64,000 nucleotides of DNA from Collimonas antrihumi (GTDB lineage Bacteria > Pseudomonadota > Gammaproteobacteria > Burkholderiales > Burkholderiaceae_D). The stretch is from NCBI RefSeq assembly GCF_018304965.1, contig NZ_JAGQED010000016.1, forward strand, positions 1 to 64,000. Reading direction: 5' to 3'. The notes under the pieces were generated by a model. The model ran no database searches, was not told where the DNA came from, and saw only the letters and a list, made by a program, of their open reading frames with translations. Numbering within the stretch: the stretch's first letter is position 1; each line of letters starts with the position of its first letter. Both the position numbers and the translations under genes were made by a program. This document shows positions 56,292 to 64,000 of this stretch, piece after piece.

Positions 56292-57260
56292 TTAGTTCTG
56301 TAAAGCGGCCCACATTTCTTTATCGCGCTCAGCCGTCCAGATGCGTGGGTGTTTAATACCGCTGGCTTCGTCATAGGCGCGCGATACATCAAATGGCAAA
56401 CAATGTTCGTAAATGAAGACCTGGCCAAATTTTGGATCCATCGCTTTACGGGTATGTGCCATGGCTTCTTTTAAGCCGAATTTTTGCGCGACCGCTTCTT
56501 TTCCTTGTTGTAGCAAGGTGGTGACGAAGTCACGAGTGTAATTCAGACCTTCTTCCACTTGCTGTGGCGTGACTAAAGCAGGGCCGCGACCTGGCACTAA
56601 TTTCTCTGCCTTGAGTGCACGCAATGCTTCCAATGTCAGCGGCCATTCCGTCAATTGCGCGTCACCGCAATAGCAAGCAGCATCGTATTCGACCAGATCA
56701 CCGGAGAAGAGGATTTTTTGCGAAGGAATCCAGGCAACCGTATCGCCTTTGGTATGGCCTGCGCCCAGATGCATGATATTGACTTCCAGCTTGCCCAAAA
56801 ACAGGGTGATTTCTTTGTCAAAAACCAGTGTTGGCCACGTTAATCCTGGTACGGATTCAACGCCGGCAAACAAGCGGGGGAAGCGCTCGATTTCCGATTT
56901 CATGTCAGCTTCGCCACGCTCGACAATCATCTCGTAAGTACCGCGGCTGGCGATGACTTGTTCTGCGCCTTCTTTGGCATAGGCCGATGCGCCCAATACA
57001 CGCACGGCGTGATAGTGAGACAGCACGACATATTTGATCGGCTTGTCGGTGATCTTACGAATTTCTTTAATTAAATCGTCAGCCATCAAAGGGGTGGCTG
57101 TGGTGTCAATAATCATCACAGCATCGTCGCCAATAATGACACCAGAATTGGGATCACCTTCGGCCGTGTAGGCATAGGCGTTATCGCTCAGCTTTGTGAA
57201 GCTGATTTTTTTCACTTCCAAGTCCGCTTGCGAAGCAAATGCTTTCGTGTTGTTGGTCAT
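56292..57260 (-). CDS. Metallo-beta-lactamase-fold protein with partly lost metal site
   Basis: 322 residues. The MBL core has HYHAVR at 82-87 where active enzymes have HxHxDH, so D and H of the second metal site are Val86 and Arg87. H82, H84, H169 (GAGHTKGD) and D188 (FSGDLVEYD) remain, but the last histidine position reads PGRG (Arg225). A single metal ion could still be bound. Proteins of this variant occur beside aromatic catabolic genes. It is first of the leftward island genes; GGGGA precedes the ATG. Confidence 0.88.
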   Translation of the reverse strand: MTNNTKAFASQADLEVKKISFTKLSDNAYAYTAEGDPNSGVIIGDDAVMIIDTTATPLMADDLIKEIRKITDKPIKYVVLSHYHAVRVLGASAYAKEGAEQVIASRGTYEMIVERGEADMKSEIERFPRLFAGVESVPGLTWPTLVFDKEITLFLGKLEVNIMHLGAGHTKGDTVAWIPSQKILFSGDLVEYDAACYCGDAQLTEWPLTLEALRALKAEKLVPGRGPALVTPQQVEEGLNYTRDFVTTLLQQGKEAVAQKFGLKEAMAHTRKAMDPKFGQVFIYEHCLPFDVSRAYDEASGIKHPRIWTAERDKEMWAALQN

Positions 57261-57563
57261 GTTGGTCCCCGTTCAGTTGTTGTAGTTAAGCAATGACATT
57301 GATTGCTGCTGCGATTGTGTCGAGTAGATTCTAGGAGCATCACTTTGCATTTGTCAATAACAAATGCATTTGCCTATATATAACCATCAAAGGGTAAGTA
57401 AGATTGCTCTTAATACCAGTCAATGTTGACAGTTTAAAAAGACCAGATCTCCAAACATGATGAATGATGAGCATCTCGCGCGAGATACTTTCTCATCCGA
57501 GTTCGCCCATAACGCGATATTTCATCAATGTCACATTACTGTGACGACAACTAGGAGTTCAGC
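57261..57563. other. Divergent promoter region between the MBL gene and the amino-acid oxidase
   Basis: 303 bases, A/T-rich, no gene. It must carry the two outward promoters and contains the dyad at 57346-57368. Confidence 0.6.
57346..57368. promoter_or_regulatory. Candidate operator of the island's IclR-type regulator
   Basis: Perfect 9-base arms TGCATTTGT/ACAAATGCA with a 5-base spacer, midway in the divergent region between the MBL gene and the oxidase gene. It suits a dimeric HTH regulator such as the nearby IclR-type protein. Binding is inferred. Confidence 0.45.
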
Positions 57564-59735
57564 ATGGCTTGGTTTCCTTCTTTAGATGCACTTGGTGGCA
57601 CCAGTGGTAAGCGCCCACGTGCAGCAGGACCACTTACACTTGCTCAGTTAAAAGCCGGTACGTCACGTTTGATTGAAAGTTTCCCCTATGATTACGGTCG
57701 GATTTTGGCGGCCTCTGATACGACGAATGGCTGGCTCAGGGAGCCGTTTAGCAACGATGAAAAAACCAATAAAGTCATCATCGTCGGCTGTGGCATGTCT
57801 GGCTTGATGGCTGCGCGGGAGCTGCTACGCGCCGGACTTTCGGTGGATATGTATGACCGTAACAAGCTGAAAGAACAAACTGGAGATTGGATGCACTATC
57901 GTCACGGCCGTGCGAACACCGACATCCGCGATTTTGGTCTCAAGGGACAATCAGTTTGCGAATTAGGTGGAATGCGTTTTCCGGTCAAAGCCAAGGCGAC
58001 TTGGCATATGTTTGCCGAGGCTTTCAGGGATGATCAGGTCTTTATGCCTTTCCCTAACCCTGGCATCGTTCCTACCATCGTGTGCGAGGATGGGCAAACT
58101 TATCTGTGGCATGCGGGGAGTGCATCACACCCCGATTTGCCGCCGCAATTTGGCAGGATTGCCGGTCATGTTGCTGAAGCTATGAATACGCTGAGTGATG
58201 GACAGACCACGTCCATAGAGGTGCAAGGATTGTTGGTTTTACCCGATTTGAATCCCGCTCAGGAAAAGCGACTCTACGATTATTGGGGCTTCATGGTCAG
58301 CAATTTTGACAACATGACCTTTGGTGCATGGATACATGAATATGTTGCCAAACCAAATAATTGGTCGCCAGACGATTTAGCGCGTTTCTTCAATTTGGGT
58401 TTTGGCACAGGTGGCATGGGGAGTTTATTCCCAGTCAGTTTTCTTGAGATGCTACGCATCTGGATTTGGGATTATGCCGATGAATATGCGTTACCCGCCG
58501 GTTATGGCTTGGGCAGTGTCGCCAACATTATTATGGAAAAATTGAATTCGGAATTTGGTGCTGCCGGAAAAGGTACGCTACGTATTTTTGAAGAACATGA
58601 AGTACAAGAAATCGGCATGTTTTCAGCAGCAGATGAGACCCTGGCCAAATCTGGTGTATTAGTACGCGATCTCAACATTACGGCAGCCCCAAATCTACAG
58701 CCGCAATATGCCGATTTTTTGATTGTCGCAGTACCGCATACTGCAGCCATTGCCTTGATGTCTTTAACCGCAGATCATAGTTATCCACGCAATACCACGC
58801 GAGTTATTCAAAACATAGAAGGCAAACCGTGTCAGTTCTATAGTTACTTCGACAAACCAAGCACATCGCCTGCTTTTAATACTTTTATCCGTCCACAAAA
58901 AAATGGTATTGCACGGTTGAATATGGTCAATGCCAGTAAATCGTTTTGTACATTTGAGACAGCACCATGGAACGTGACGACACCAGAAATAGCATGGCAT
59001 CGGATTGAAGGTTTGCCGGTGCAATGCGTATTAAGTGAGGGTTGGTCCCGTGCCAGTTATTTCTTGCCAGCGAACCCGGAAGATATTAATTCGCCGTGCG
59101 CCGCTTTACTTTCATATACCTGGAATCTCGATTCCAATAAAGTACAAGCCGTATCAGGCGCGGCGAAGGCGCGTGAAAATCCCGGTACCGATGGGCATGC
59201 AGAGCCTGCCCCATGGCTCGCAAACTCAAACCAATGGTGGCGTGCTTATCGTACTGCTGCATCAGTACTGCCATATGCTTTTATCAATAGGGACGGTGGT
59301 AACGTTACCCGCTTTTTTATCGATAGCGGCAGTACGACCAATAACGATGTCACAGGCATGGATTGGCAAGATAATCCAAGTACTGCCGGGGGATTCAAAC
59401 TCGATGCCGCGGGTGATTTTCAAATGGTGAACACGTGGGCGTATGCCTATTTATTAACGGAAGAAAACGGCTTTGCCAGCGAATCAACACGCTGGAAAAC
59501 TTATCAACGCATCCATTTTGCATCAGATAGCGCCAGTAATTATGGTGGTTGGTGCGAGGGGGCTTTTATGGCAGGCGCTAATGCCGCTATCGGGGTGCTG
59601 GCTACCATCAACAGGATCAAGTTAAAAGATGAACCAGCCGAAATTTTGGAAGGTAATCCTTTCGCTGACATTAACCAGCTTATCCCTTTAAAGCAATATC
59701 CTATAGTTAGAGAAAGTGGGAAAAAGGTTGCTTAA
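57564..59735 (+). CDS. Flavin amino-acid oxidase of the tryptophan/phenylalanine 2-monooxygenase type
   Basis: 723 residues. FAD-binding VIIVGCGMSGLMAARELLRAG (71-91), the family motif ELGGMRFP (133-140) whose Arg binds the substrate carboxylate, and the late motif GGWCEGAFMAGANAAIGVL near the C-terminus. Length and motifs fit enzymes converting aromatic L-amino acids into arylacetamides or 2-oxo acids (IaaM, Pseudomonas L-phenylalanine oxidase). No signal peptide. AGGAG lies 7 bases before the ATG. Transcribed alone, with a terminator after it; divergent from the MBL gene and shares its regulator region. Which amino acid it uses is not known. Confidence 0.85.
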   Translation: MAWFPSLDALGGTSGKRPRAAGPLTLAQLKAGTSRLIESFPYDYGRILAASDTTNGWLREPFSNDEKTNKVIIVGCGMSGLMAARELLRAGLSVDMYDRNKLKEQTGDWMHYRHGRANTDIRDFGLKGQSVCELGGMRFPVKAKATWHMFAEAFRDDQVFMPFPNPGIVPTIVCEDGQTYLWHAGSASHPDLPPQFGRIAGHVAEAMNTLSDGQTTSIEVQGLLVLPDLNPAQEKRLYDYWGFMVSNFDNMTFGAWIHEYVAKPNNWSPDDLARFFNLGFGTGGMGSLFPVSFLEMLRIWIWDYADEYALPAGYGLGSVANIIMEKLNSEFGAAGKGTLRIFEEHEVQEIGMFSAADETLAKSGVLVRDLNITAAPNLQPQYADFLIVAVPHTAAIALMSLTADHSYPRNTTRVIQNIEGKPCQFYSYFDKPSTSPAFNTFIRPQKNGIARLNMVNASKSFCTFETAPWNVTTPEIAWHRIEGLPVQCVLSEGWSRASYFLPANPEDINSPCAALLSYTWNLDSNKVQAVSGAAKARENPGTDGHAEPAPWLANSNQWWRAYRTAASVLPYAFINRDGGNVTRFFIDSGSTTNNDVTGMDWQDNPSTAGGFKLDAAGDFQMVNTWAYAYLLTEENGFASESTRWKTYQRIHFASDSASNYGGWCEGAFMAGANAAIGVLATINRIKLKDEPAEILEGNPFADINQLIPLKQYPIVRESGKKVA

Positions 59736-59763
59736 GCCTTGCTGTAGGCAGCATTAAAGCGCT

Positions 59764-59794
59764 CGGAGGTCGAGTTAACTTGACCTCCGTCTTT
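59764..59794 (+). terminator. Terminator of the amino-acid oxidase gene
   Basis: Stem CGGAGGTC/GACCTCCG, with further pairing AGTTAACT inside and a short U-tract GTCTTT. It separates the oxidase from the regulator gene, which may have its own promoter. Confidence 0.7.
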
Positions 59795-59837
59795 AAATCA
59801 TTAACAATTTCCCATCTCCAACTATGCATGTCTTCAC

Positions 59838-61493
59838 TTGCCTAAGCTCCCCTCATCGCCTCTCGTTCCATCCGTAGCCAAGCCCCAGCGCGGGGTGCAA
59901 AGCGTTGAGGTGTCGGGAAAAATATTGCAAACCTTGAGCCGTGCGCGCCAACCCTGCCATCTTGCGGAATTAGCCAATGCGGTCCAAATGACTAGCGCAC
60001 AGGTGTTTACCTATATGGTGACGTTGTGTAAGTTGGCATTGGTGAAACGCACGCAATTTGGTGCTTATGAGCCTGGGCCGTTAGCACTACGTTTGGGGTT
60101 GCGGCATTTGCAGCAACAATTGCCTTATCGTGTAGCACTCTCGCATGTACAGGCATTGGCTGCAGAAATTGGACACAGCGTCGCCGTTTGCATCATGGGT
60201 CCACAAGGCCCGACCATCGTGCGTTATGAAAACAGCGGTTTGCCTTTGCACGTTAACTTGCATGTGGGGACAGTTATGTCCTTATCGCAGACATCTACAG
60301 GGCGCGTGTTTTCTGCTTATCTACCGGCACAAATCGTGCGGCAATTGATGCAGCAACAAGCCGTATCTGCCCAGAATATATGGCAGCAGTTTTATCAATC
60401 ACCTGCACCACATGCAGATGCATTACAGCACGATGCGGATGCGATTAGAGCGCGTGGCATGGCGCGCGGGATTAATTATCCCAGCCCCGGCATTAGCAGT
60501 TTATGTATTCCCGTTTTTGATGCTGAACGGCAGCTCTGTTTAGCGCTGACGGTGGTCGGTTCATCCAAAACAATGGACACGCATTGGCATGGCAGCATCG
60601 CCAAAGCCTTACGCACAACAGCAAAGGCGATTGAGGAGGCATTGTCTCAACCACTTATACAAGCCCCGCAAGTTGAAGAGCTGAAAGCCATTGCAGCAAC
60701 TGAAAATACAAAAATCAATACTGATAAACAGCAGCGCGGGATTCAATCGTTAGAAATTACAGGACAACTACTGCAGGTGATCAGCTCCGCGATGATGCCG
60801 TTATCTTTGCGTACGCTGTCAGCGAATGCACAGATGAGTTCGGCAAAAGCATTCCCGCATTTGGTTAGTTTATGCAAAATCGGATTATTAGAGCGACATG
60901 CGCAATCGGGAGATTTTAGTCCGGGTGCTTTGAGTCTGGAACTCGGACTGAATGCCCTGCAAAGATTGGCGCCTGTCAGGGAAGCCGAACAAGAAACCAA
61001 TCAACTGGTAGAGAGCACAGGATTGACTGTCGCATTGGCGATCATTGGACCGATGGGCCCAACGATCATTCATCTGGAAGATGCACCAAAACCAATGCAT
61101 ATCAGCATACGCATCGGTACGGTGATGTCGATGATGCATACGACTATCGGCCGTGTATTTAGCGCCTACTTGCCAGCACCTGTATTGGAAAGATTATTAC
61201 ATCAAAATACTTTGCGTTTTGCAGACGAGACAAGCTCGACGGTGATTTCAAAAAAAATGGCGGATACTTTGCGCAAAATACGTATCAGCGGGATTGATAG
61301 CGCGATCGACAAGCCCGTTCCTGGAATACACGCTTTGGCCGCGCCGGTGTTCGATTACACAGGTAACATCAGCCTTGTGTTAGCGGTAATGGGACCGGCC
61401 GATAGTTTTGATGTTTCTCATGATGGGGCGATAGCGCAAACCTTGAAAGAGTCGACCACTGCATTGTCGTATCGCCTGGGATACATGGCATAA
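59838..61493 (+). CDS. IclR-type transcriptional regulator with two complete IclR units in one chain
   Basis: 551 residues, twice the usual 250-280. The first unit begins RGVQSVEVSGKILQTLSRA (R18) and the second RGIQSLEITGQLLQVISSA (R300), 282 residues later. Each has a winged helix (AELANAVQMTSAQVFTYMV... and RTLSANAQMSSAKAFPHLV...) and an IclR ligand domain with a matching GP.GPTI, VGTVMS or IGTVMS and TGRVFSAYLP. No stop or frameshift separates them. The start is uncertain: a TTG at 59838 with no good ribosome site; no suitable ATG in frame. One chain may act as a pseudo-dimer. It probably controls the island. Confidence 0.88.
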   Translation: MPKLPSSPLVPSVAKPQRGVQSVEVSGKILQTLSRARQPCHLAELANAVQMTSAQVFTYMVTLCKLALVKRTQFGAYEPGPLALRLGLRHLQQQLPYRVALSHVQALAAEIGHSVAVCIMGPQGPTIVRYENSGLPLHVNLHVGTVMSLSQTSTGRVFSAYLPAQIVRQLMQQQAVSAQNIWQQFYQSPAPHADALQHDADAIRARGMARGINYPSPGISSLCIPVFDAERQLCLALTVVGSSKTMDTHWHGSIAKALRTTAKAIEEALSQPLIQAPQVEELKAIAATENTKINTDKQQRGIQSLEITGQLLQVISSAMMPLSLRTLSANAQMSSAKAFPHLVSLCKIGLLERHAQSGDFSPGALSLELGLNALQRLAPVREAEQETNQLVESTGLTVALAIIGPMGPTIIHLEDAPKPMHISIRIGTVMSMMHTTIGRVFSAYLPAPVLERLLHQNTLRFADETSSTVISKKMADTLRKIRISGIDSAIDKPVPGIHALAAPVFDYTGNISLVLAVMGPADSFDVSHDGAIAQTLKESTTALSYRLGYMA

Positions 61494-61582
61494 ATAAGGC
61501 CGTAATCAATTTCACAAGAAACGCATCACCACAATTGGCATTCTCCCCGCAAAGGTGAGAAGTCGACTTCGCTTTTGCTCAG

Positions 61583-62014
61583 TCAGGCACAACCATGACC
61601 GCCGGCGGTCTTGCTTGTCATCGGCAAATCCCGTCCGCTTTCGCGCGTATGGCCAGCCGCTTCCAAGCGCTGCAGGTAATCTTCCCACATCGCTTCCTGA
61701 TCCCGCCCCAGCTTATACAGATAGGCCCAGGTATAAATGCCGCTGACGTGCCCATCCGAAAAGGTCGGCTTGACGGCGTAATTGCCGACCGGATCAAGCG
61801 CCGCCATTTCGACATTGCGCTTACCGGTTTGCAGTACCTCTTGCCCCGGACCGTGGCCGCTTACTTCCGCCGATGGCGAATAAACGCGCATCAATTCAAA
61901 CGGCAGCGAAAATACCGCACCATCGTCGAAGGCGACTTCCAGCGTGCACGACTGCTTGTGCACTGTGAATGACACCGGTATAGGCGCAGGAGCTGATTGT
62001 TTGGAGCCGGTCAT
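61583..62014 (-). CDS. DUF971-family protein
   Basis: 143 residues. The DUF971 (gamma-BBH N-terminal-like) domain covers about 13-110: LEVAFDDGAVFSLPFELMRVYSPSAEV, GNYAVKPTFSDGHVSGIYTWAYLYKLG. It is a small soluble domain with possible metal or iron-sulfur links, often beside ubiE. The C-terminal end (about 112-143) is a poorly conserved tail. It is 27 bases after the HIT gene and belongs to the housekeeping block. Confidence 0.9.
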   Translation of the reverse strand: MTGSKQSAPAPIPVSFTVHKQSCTLEVAFDDGAVFSLPFELMRVYSPSAEVSGHGPGQEVLQTGKRNVEMAALDPVGNYAVKPTFSDGHVSGIYTWAYLYKLGRDQEAMWEDYLQRLEAAGHTRESGRDLPMTSKTAGGHGCA

Positions 62015-62041
62015 TGGATTGTCTGGGGAATATAAAAAAGA

Positions 62042-62470
62042 TTAAAACTGCTCGGATATCGCCGAGCGCAACGCGCCCAGCAATGCCTGCCGCTGCACAA
62101 GGCTGGCCGGCAACGGCTGCCGCTGGGCTTGGGCCCAAACCGGGCTGGGAAAATGGGCGTCGTCCAGATAACGTGGAATCACATGCCAATGCAGATGCGG
62201 AGTCATGTTGCCGAGGCAAGCCAGGTTGATTTTTTCCGGCTGCATGATATTTCGCACGGCGGTTTCAACTATCCACACCGCATCCATGAATGCAGCGCGA
62301 TCGGCCGCCGACAAATCCGTCATTTCCTTGACGTGCCGGTGCCAGATGACCCGGCAGAATCCCGGATACAAGGCATCATCGACCAGCACCACGCGGAATT
62401 TTTCGGCGCGGTGGAGAATTTCTCCACCGTCACCGCTGCACAGTTCGCAATCAACCGAATGCGTTGTCAT
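62042..62470 (-). CDS. HIT-family nucleotide hydrolase or transferase
   Basis: 142 residues from the ATG at 62470 (MTTHSVDCELCSGDGGE); the longer upstream frame is a shadow. The histidine triad is HLHWHVIPRY (about 92-101). An N-terminal CELC pair could bind zinc. HIT proteins act on nucleotide phosphoramidates or dinucleotides. It starts just after the Fe-S oxidoreductase stop (62473), so the two are probably coupled. Confidence 0.92.
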   Translation of the reverse strand: MTTHSVDCELCSGDGGEILHRAEKFRVVLVDDALYPGFCRVIWHRHVKEMTDLSAADRAAFMDAVWIVETAVRNIMQPEKINLACLGNMTPHLHWHVIPRYLDDAHFPSPVWAQAQRQPLPASLVQRQALLGALRSAISEQF

Positions 62471-62472
62471 GG

Positions 62473-64000
62473 CTACACCAGGATCCGCTCGATGCCGCCG
62501 TTGTTGGCGCGTGCCACATAATCCGGCAACCAGTTCTCGCCCAGCAGGTGACGCGCCATCTCCACCACGATGTAATCGGCGGTAGTGCCGGAATCGTCGT
62601 TGTAGCGCGACAAGCCCTGCAGGCAAGACGGGCAGGACGTGAGGATCTTGACGTCGCCGCCAAAACCATCGGCGCGCAGTTTATCCGCGCCCTTGTTCAT
62701 CTCTTCTTCCTTGCGGAAACGGACCTGGGTCGAGACATCCGGACGGCTCACGCCGAAGGTGCCGGACTCGCCGCAGCAACGCTCGTTCTTCTCGATCTTG
62801 GCGCCGTTGTCGGTGGTGATCAAGGCATTCACCGTTTTCATCGGATCCTGCAATTTCATCGGGCTGTGGCAAGGATCGTGGTACATGTAACGCGTACCGC
62901 TGACGCCTTCCAGCTTGAGATTTTTCTCCAGCAGGTATTCGTGGATATCGATAATCCGGCAGCCCGGGAAGATCTTGTCGAACTGATAGCCTTGCAACTG
63001 ATCGTAGCAAGTACCGCAAGATACGATGACGGTCTTGATATCGAGATAGTTCAGGGTATTCGCCATGCGATGGAACAGCACGCGATTGTCGGTGATGATC
63101 TTTTCAGCCTTGTCGTAATCGCCGGAGCCGCGTTGCGGATAACCGCAGCACAGATAACCCGGCGGCAGCACGGTTTGCACGCCGACCTCCCACAACATGG
63201 CCTGGGTCGCCAATCCCACTTGCGAGAACAAGCGTTCGGAACCGCAGCCGGGGAAGTAAAACACCGCTTCGGTATCGGCTGTGGTGCTCTTCGGATCACG
63301 GATGATCGGCACGATCTTGTCGTCTTCGATATCCAGCAAGGCGCGCGCCGTCTTCTTCGGCAGATTGCCTGGCATCTTCTTGTTGATGAAGTGGATCACC
63401 TGCTCTTTGATCGGCGCCTTGCCGACCGTGGCCGGCGGCTTCTTGGTCTGCTTCTTGGCGAATTTCTTCAGTATGTCGTGACCGAGACGTTGTGCCTTGA
63501 AGCCCCAGTCAGTCATGACTTTACGGGTCATGTTGATGGTGGCCGGATCAGTTGCATTCAGGAAGAACATGGCGGCCGTAGTGCCAGGATTGAACGATTT
63601 CTTGTTCATCTTGCGCAGCAGGTTGCGCATGTTCATCGAGACGTCGCCGAAATCGATATCGACCGGGCATGGCGTCACGCATTTGTGGCAGACGGTGCAA
63701 TGATCGGCCACATCTTCGAACTCTTCCCAATGCTTGATCGAGATGCCGCGCCGCGTTTGCTCTTCATACAGGAACGCTTCCACCAGCAGCGAAGTGGCCA
63801 GGATCTTGTTGCGCGGCGAATACAGCAGATTGGCGCGCGGCACGTGAGTGGCGCACACCGGTTTGCATTTGCCGCAACGCAGGCAATCCTTGACGCTGTT
63901 GGCGATGGCGCCGATATCGCTTTGTTGCATGATCAGCGATTCGTGTCCCATCAGGCCGAACGACGGCGTATAGGCATTGCTCAGGTCAGCCTCGAAACCA
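62473..64000 (-). CDS. FAD/Fe-S oxidoreductase (DUF3683 group), C-terminal part, cut by window edge
   Basis: The frame is open to the right edge; 508 codons are visible and the first ATG in it (63951) is internal, since residues before it read on (EADLSNAYTPSFGL). A 4Fe-4S region has CLRCGKCKPVC and CTVCHKCVTPCPVDI, followed by two CCG domains (FYFPGCGSERLF...GYLCCGYPQRG and HDPCHSPMKLQ...ERCCGESGTFG). The missing N-terminal part would be a GlcD-type FAD domain. The intact proteins are about 1,300 residues and their reaction is not firmly known. Confidence 0.88.
   Translation of the reverse strand, partial: GFEADLSNAYTPSFGLMGHESLIMQQSDIGAIANSVKDCLRCGKCKPVCATHVPRANLLYSPRNKILATSLLVEAFLYEEQTRRGISIKHWEEFEDVADHCTVCHKCVTPCPVDIDFGDVSMNMRNLLRKMNKKSFNPGTTAAMFFLNATDPATINMTRKVMTDWGFKAQRLGHDILKKFAKKQTKKPPATVGKAPIKEQVIHFINKKMPGNLPKKTARALLDIEDDKIVPIIRDPKSTTADTEAVFYFPGCGSERLFSQVGLATQAMLWEVGVQTVLPPGYLCCGYPQRGSGDYDKAEKIITDNRVLFHRMANTLNYLDIKTVIVSCGTCYDQLQGYQFDKIFPGCRIIDIHEYLLEKNLKLEGVSGTRYMYHDPCHSPMKLQDPMKTVNALITTDNGAKIEKNERCCGESGTFGVSRPDVSTQVRFRKEEEMNKGADKLRADGFGGDVKILTSCPSCLQGLSRYNDDSGTTADYIVVEMARHLLGENWLPDYVARANNGGIERILV

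Overview
The window reads as a chromosomal segment of a Gram-negative betaproteobacterium, most probably order Burkholderiales and perhaps the Oxalobacteraceae (Collimonas/Herbaspirillum/Janthinobacterium-like). This is inferred from gene order: petABC-sspAB, fmdB-DUF502-aspS-nudB-endonuclease-clsB, and ubiE-tim44-ubiJ-ubiB are arrangements I associate with that order. No rRNA, integrase, complete insertion sequence or CRISPR array is visible.

Layout. (1) 1-13.3 kb, minus strand: part of a type VI secretion system (T6SS), read as tssH(clpV)-tssB-tssC-amidase effector-immunity candidate-hcp-tssJ-tssK-zinc-ribbon repeat protein-vgrG-phospholipase D effector. The last gene is cut by the left edge. 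tssA/E/F/G/L/M are not in view and may lie to the left. (2) 13.6-21.9 kb: a looser region with a DAACS symporter, a decayed tRNA with its terminator, a frameshifted and truncated substrate-binding-protein gene, small hypothetical genes, an alpha/beta hydrolase, a GNAT acetyltransferase, an acyltransferase remnant, a lipoprotein and tRNA-Thr(UGU). (3) 22.0-26.2 kb: petA-petB-petC (cytochrome bc1) followed by sspA-sspB. (4) 26.4-34.2 kb: mscL, an ECF sigma/anti-sigma pair, and the fmdB-DUF502-aspS-nudB-endonuclease-clsB block. (5) 34.3-38.2 kb: a potGHIF polyamine importer. (6) 38.3-42.9 kb: the ubiquinone block ubiE, Tim44-like gene, ubiJ, ubiB, methyltransferase. (7) 43.0-52.4 kb: a divergent 2-aminoethylphosphonate (AEP) cluster. 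phnR-phnA-HD oxygenase-FAD oxidoreductase run leftward, and phnS-phnT-phnUV-phnW run rightward. (8) 52.5-61.5 kb: a more A/T-rich catabolic island with an MFS carrier, DUF2783, an aromatic-ring FAD hydroxylase, a beta-lactamase-fold protein with a partly lost metal site, an aromatic amino-acid oxidase of the tryptophan/phenylalanine 2-monooxygenase type, and an IclR-type regulator duplicated head-to-tail within one polypeptide. (9) 61.6-64.0 kb: housekeeping genes resume with DUF971, a HIT-family gene and a large FAD/Fe-S oxidoreductase cut by the right edge.

How they work together. The T6SS genes supply the sheath (TssBC), its recycling ATPase (ClpV), tube (Hcp), spike (VgrG), baseplate part (TssK) and two probable toxins, a peptidoglycan amidase and a phospholipase D. 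The AEP cluster imports the compound (PhnSTUV), transaminates it (PhnW) and cleaves phosphonoacetate (PhnA). The dehydrogenase that should join those two steps is absent here. Regions 7 and 8 together look like about 18.6 kb of accessory DNA lying between ubiE and DUF971.

The points most worth a second look are the double IclR regulator with its island, the zinc-ribbon repeat protein inside the T6SS operon, the TssJ without a lipid-attachment cysteine, and a recurring pattern of short tandem duplications at or just after stop codons.
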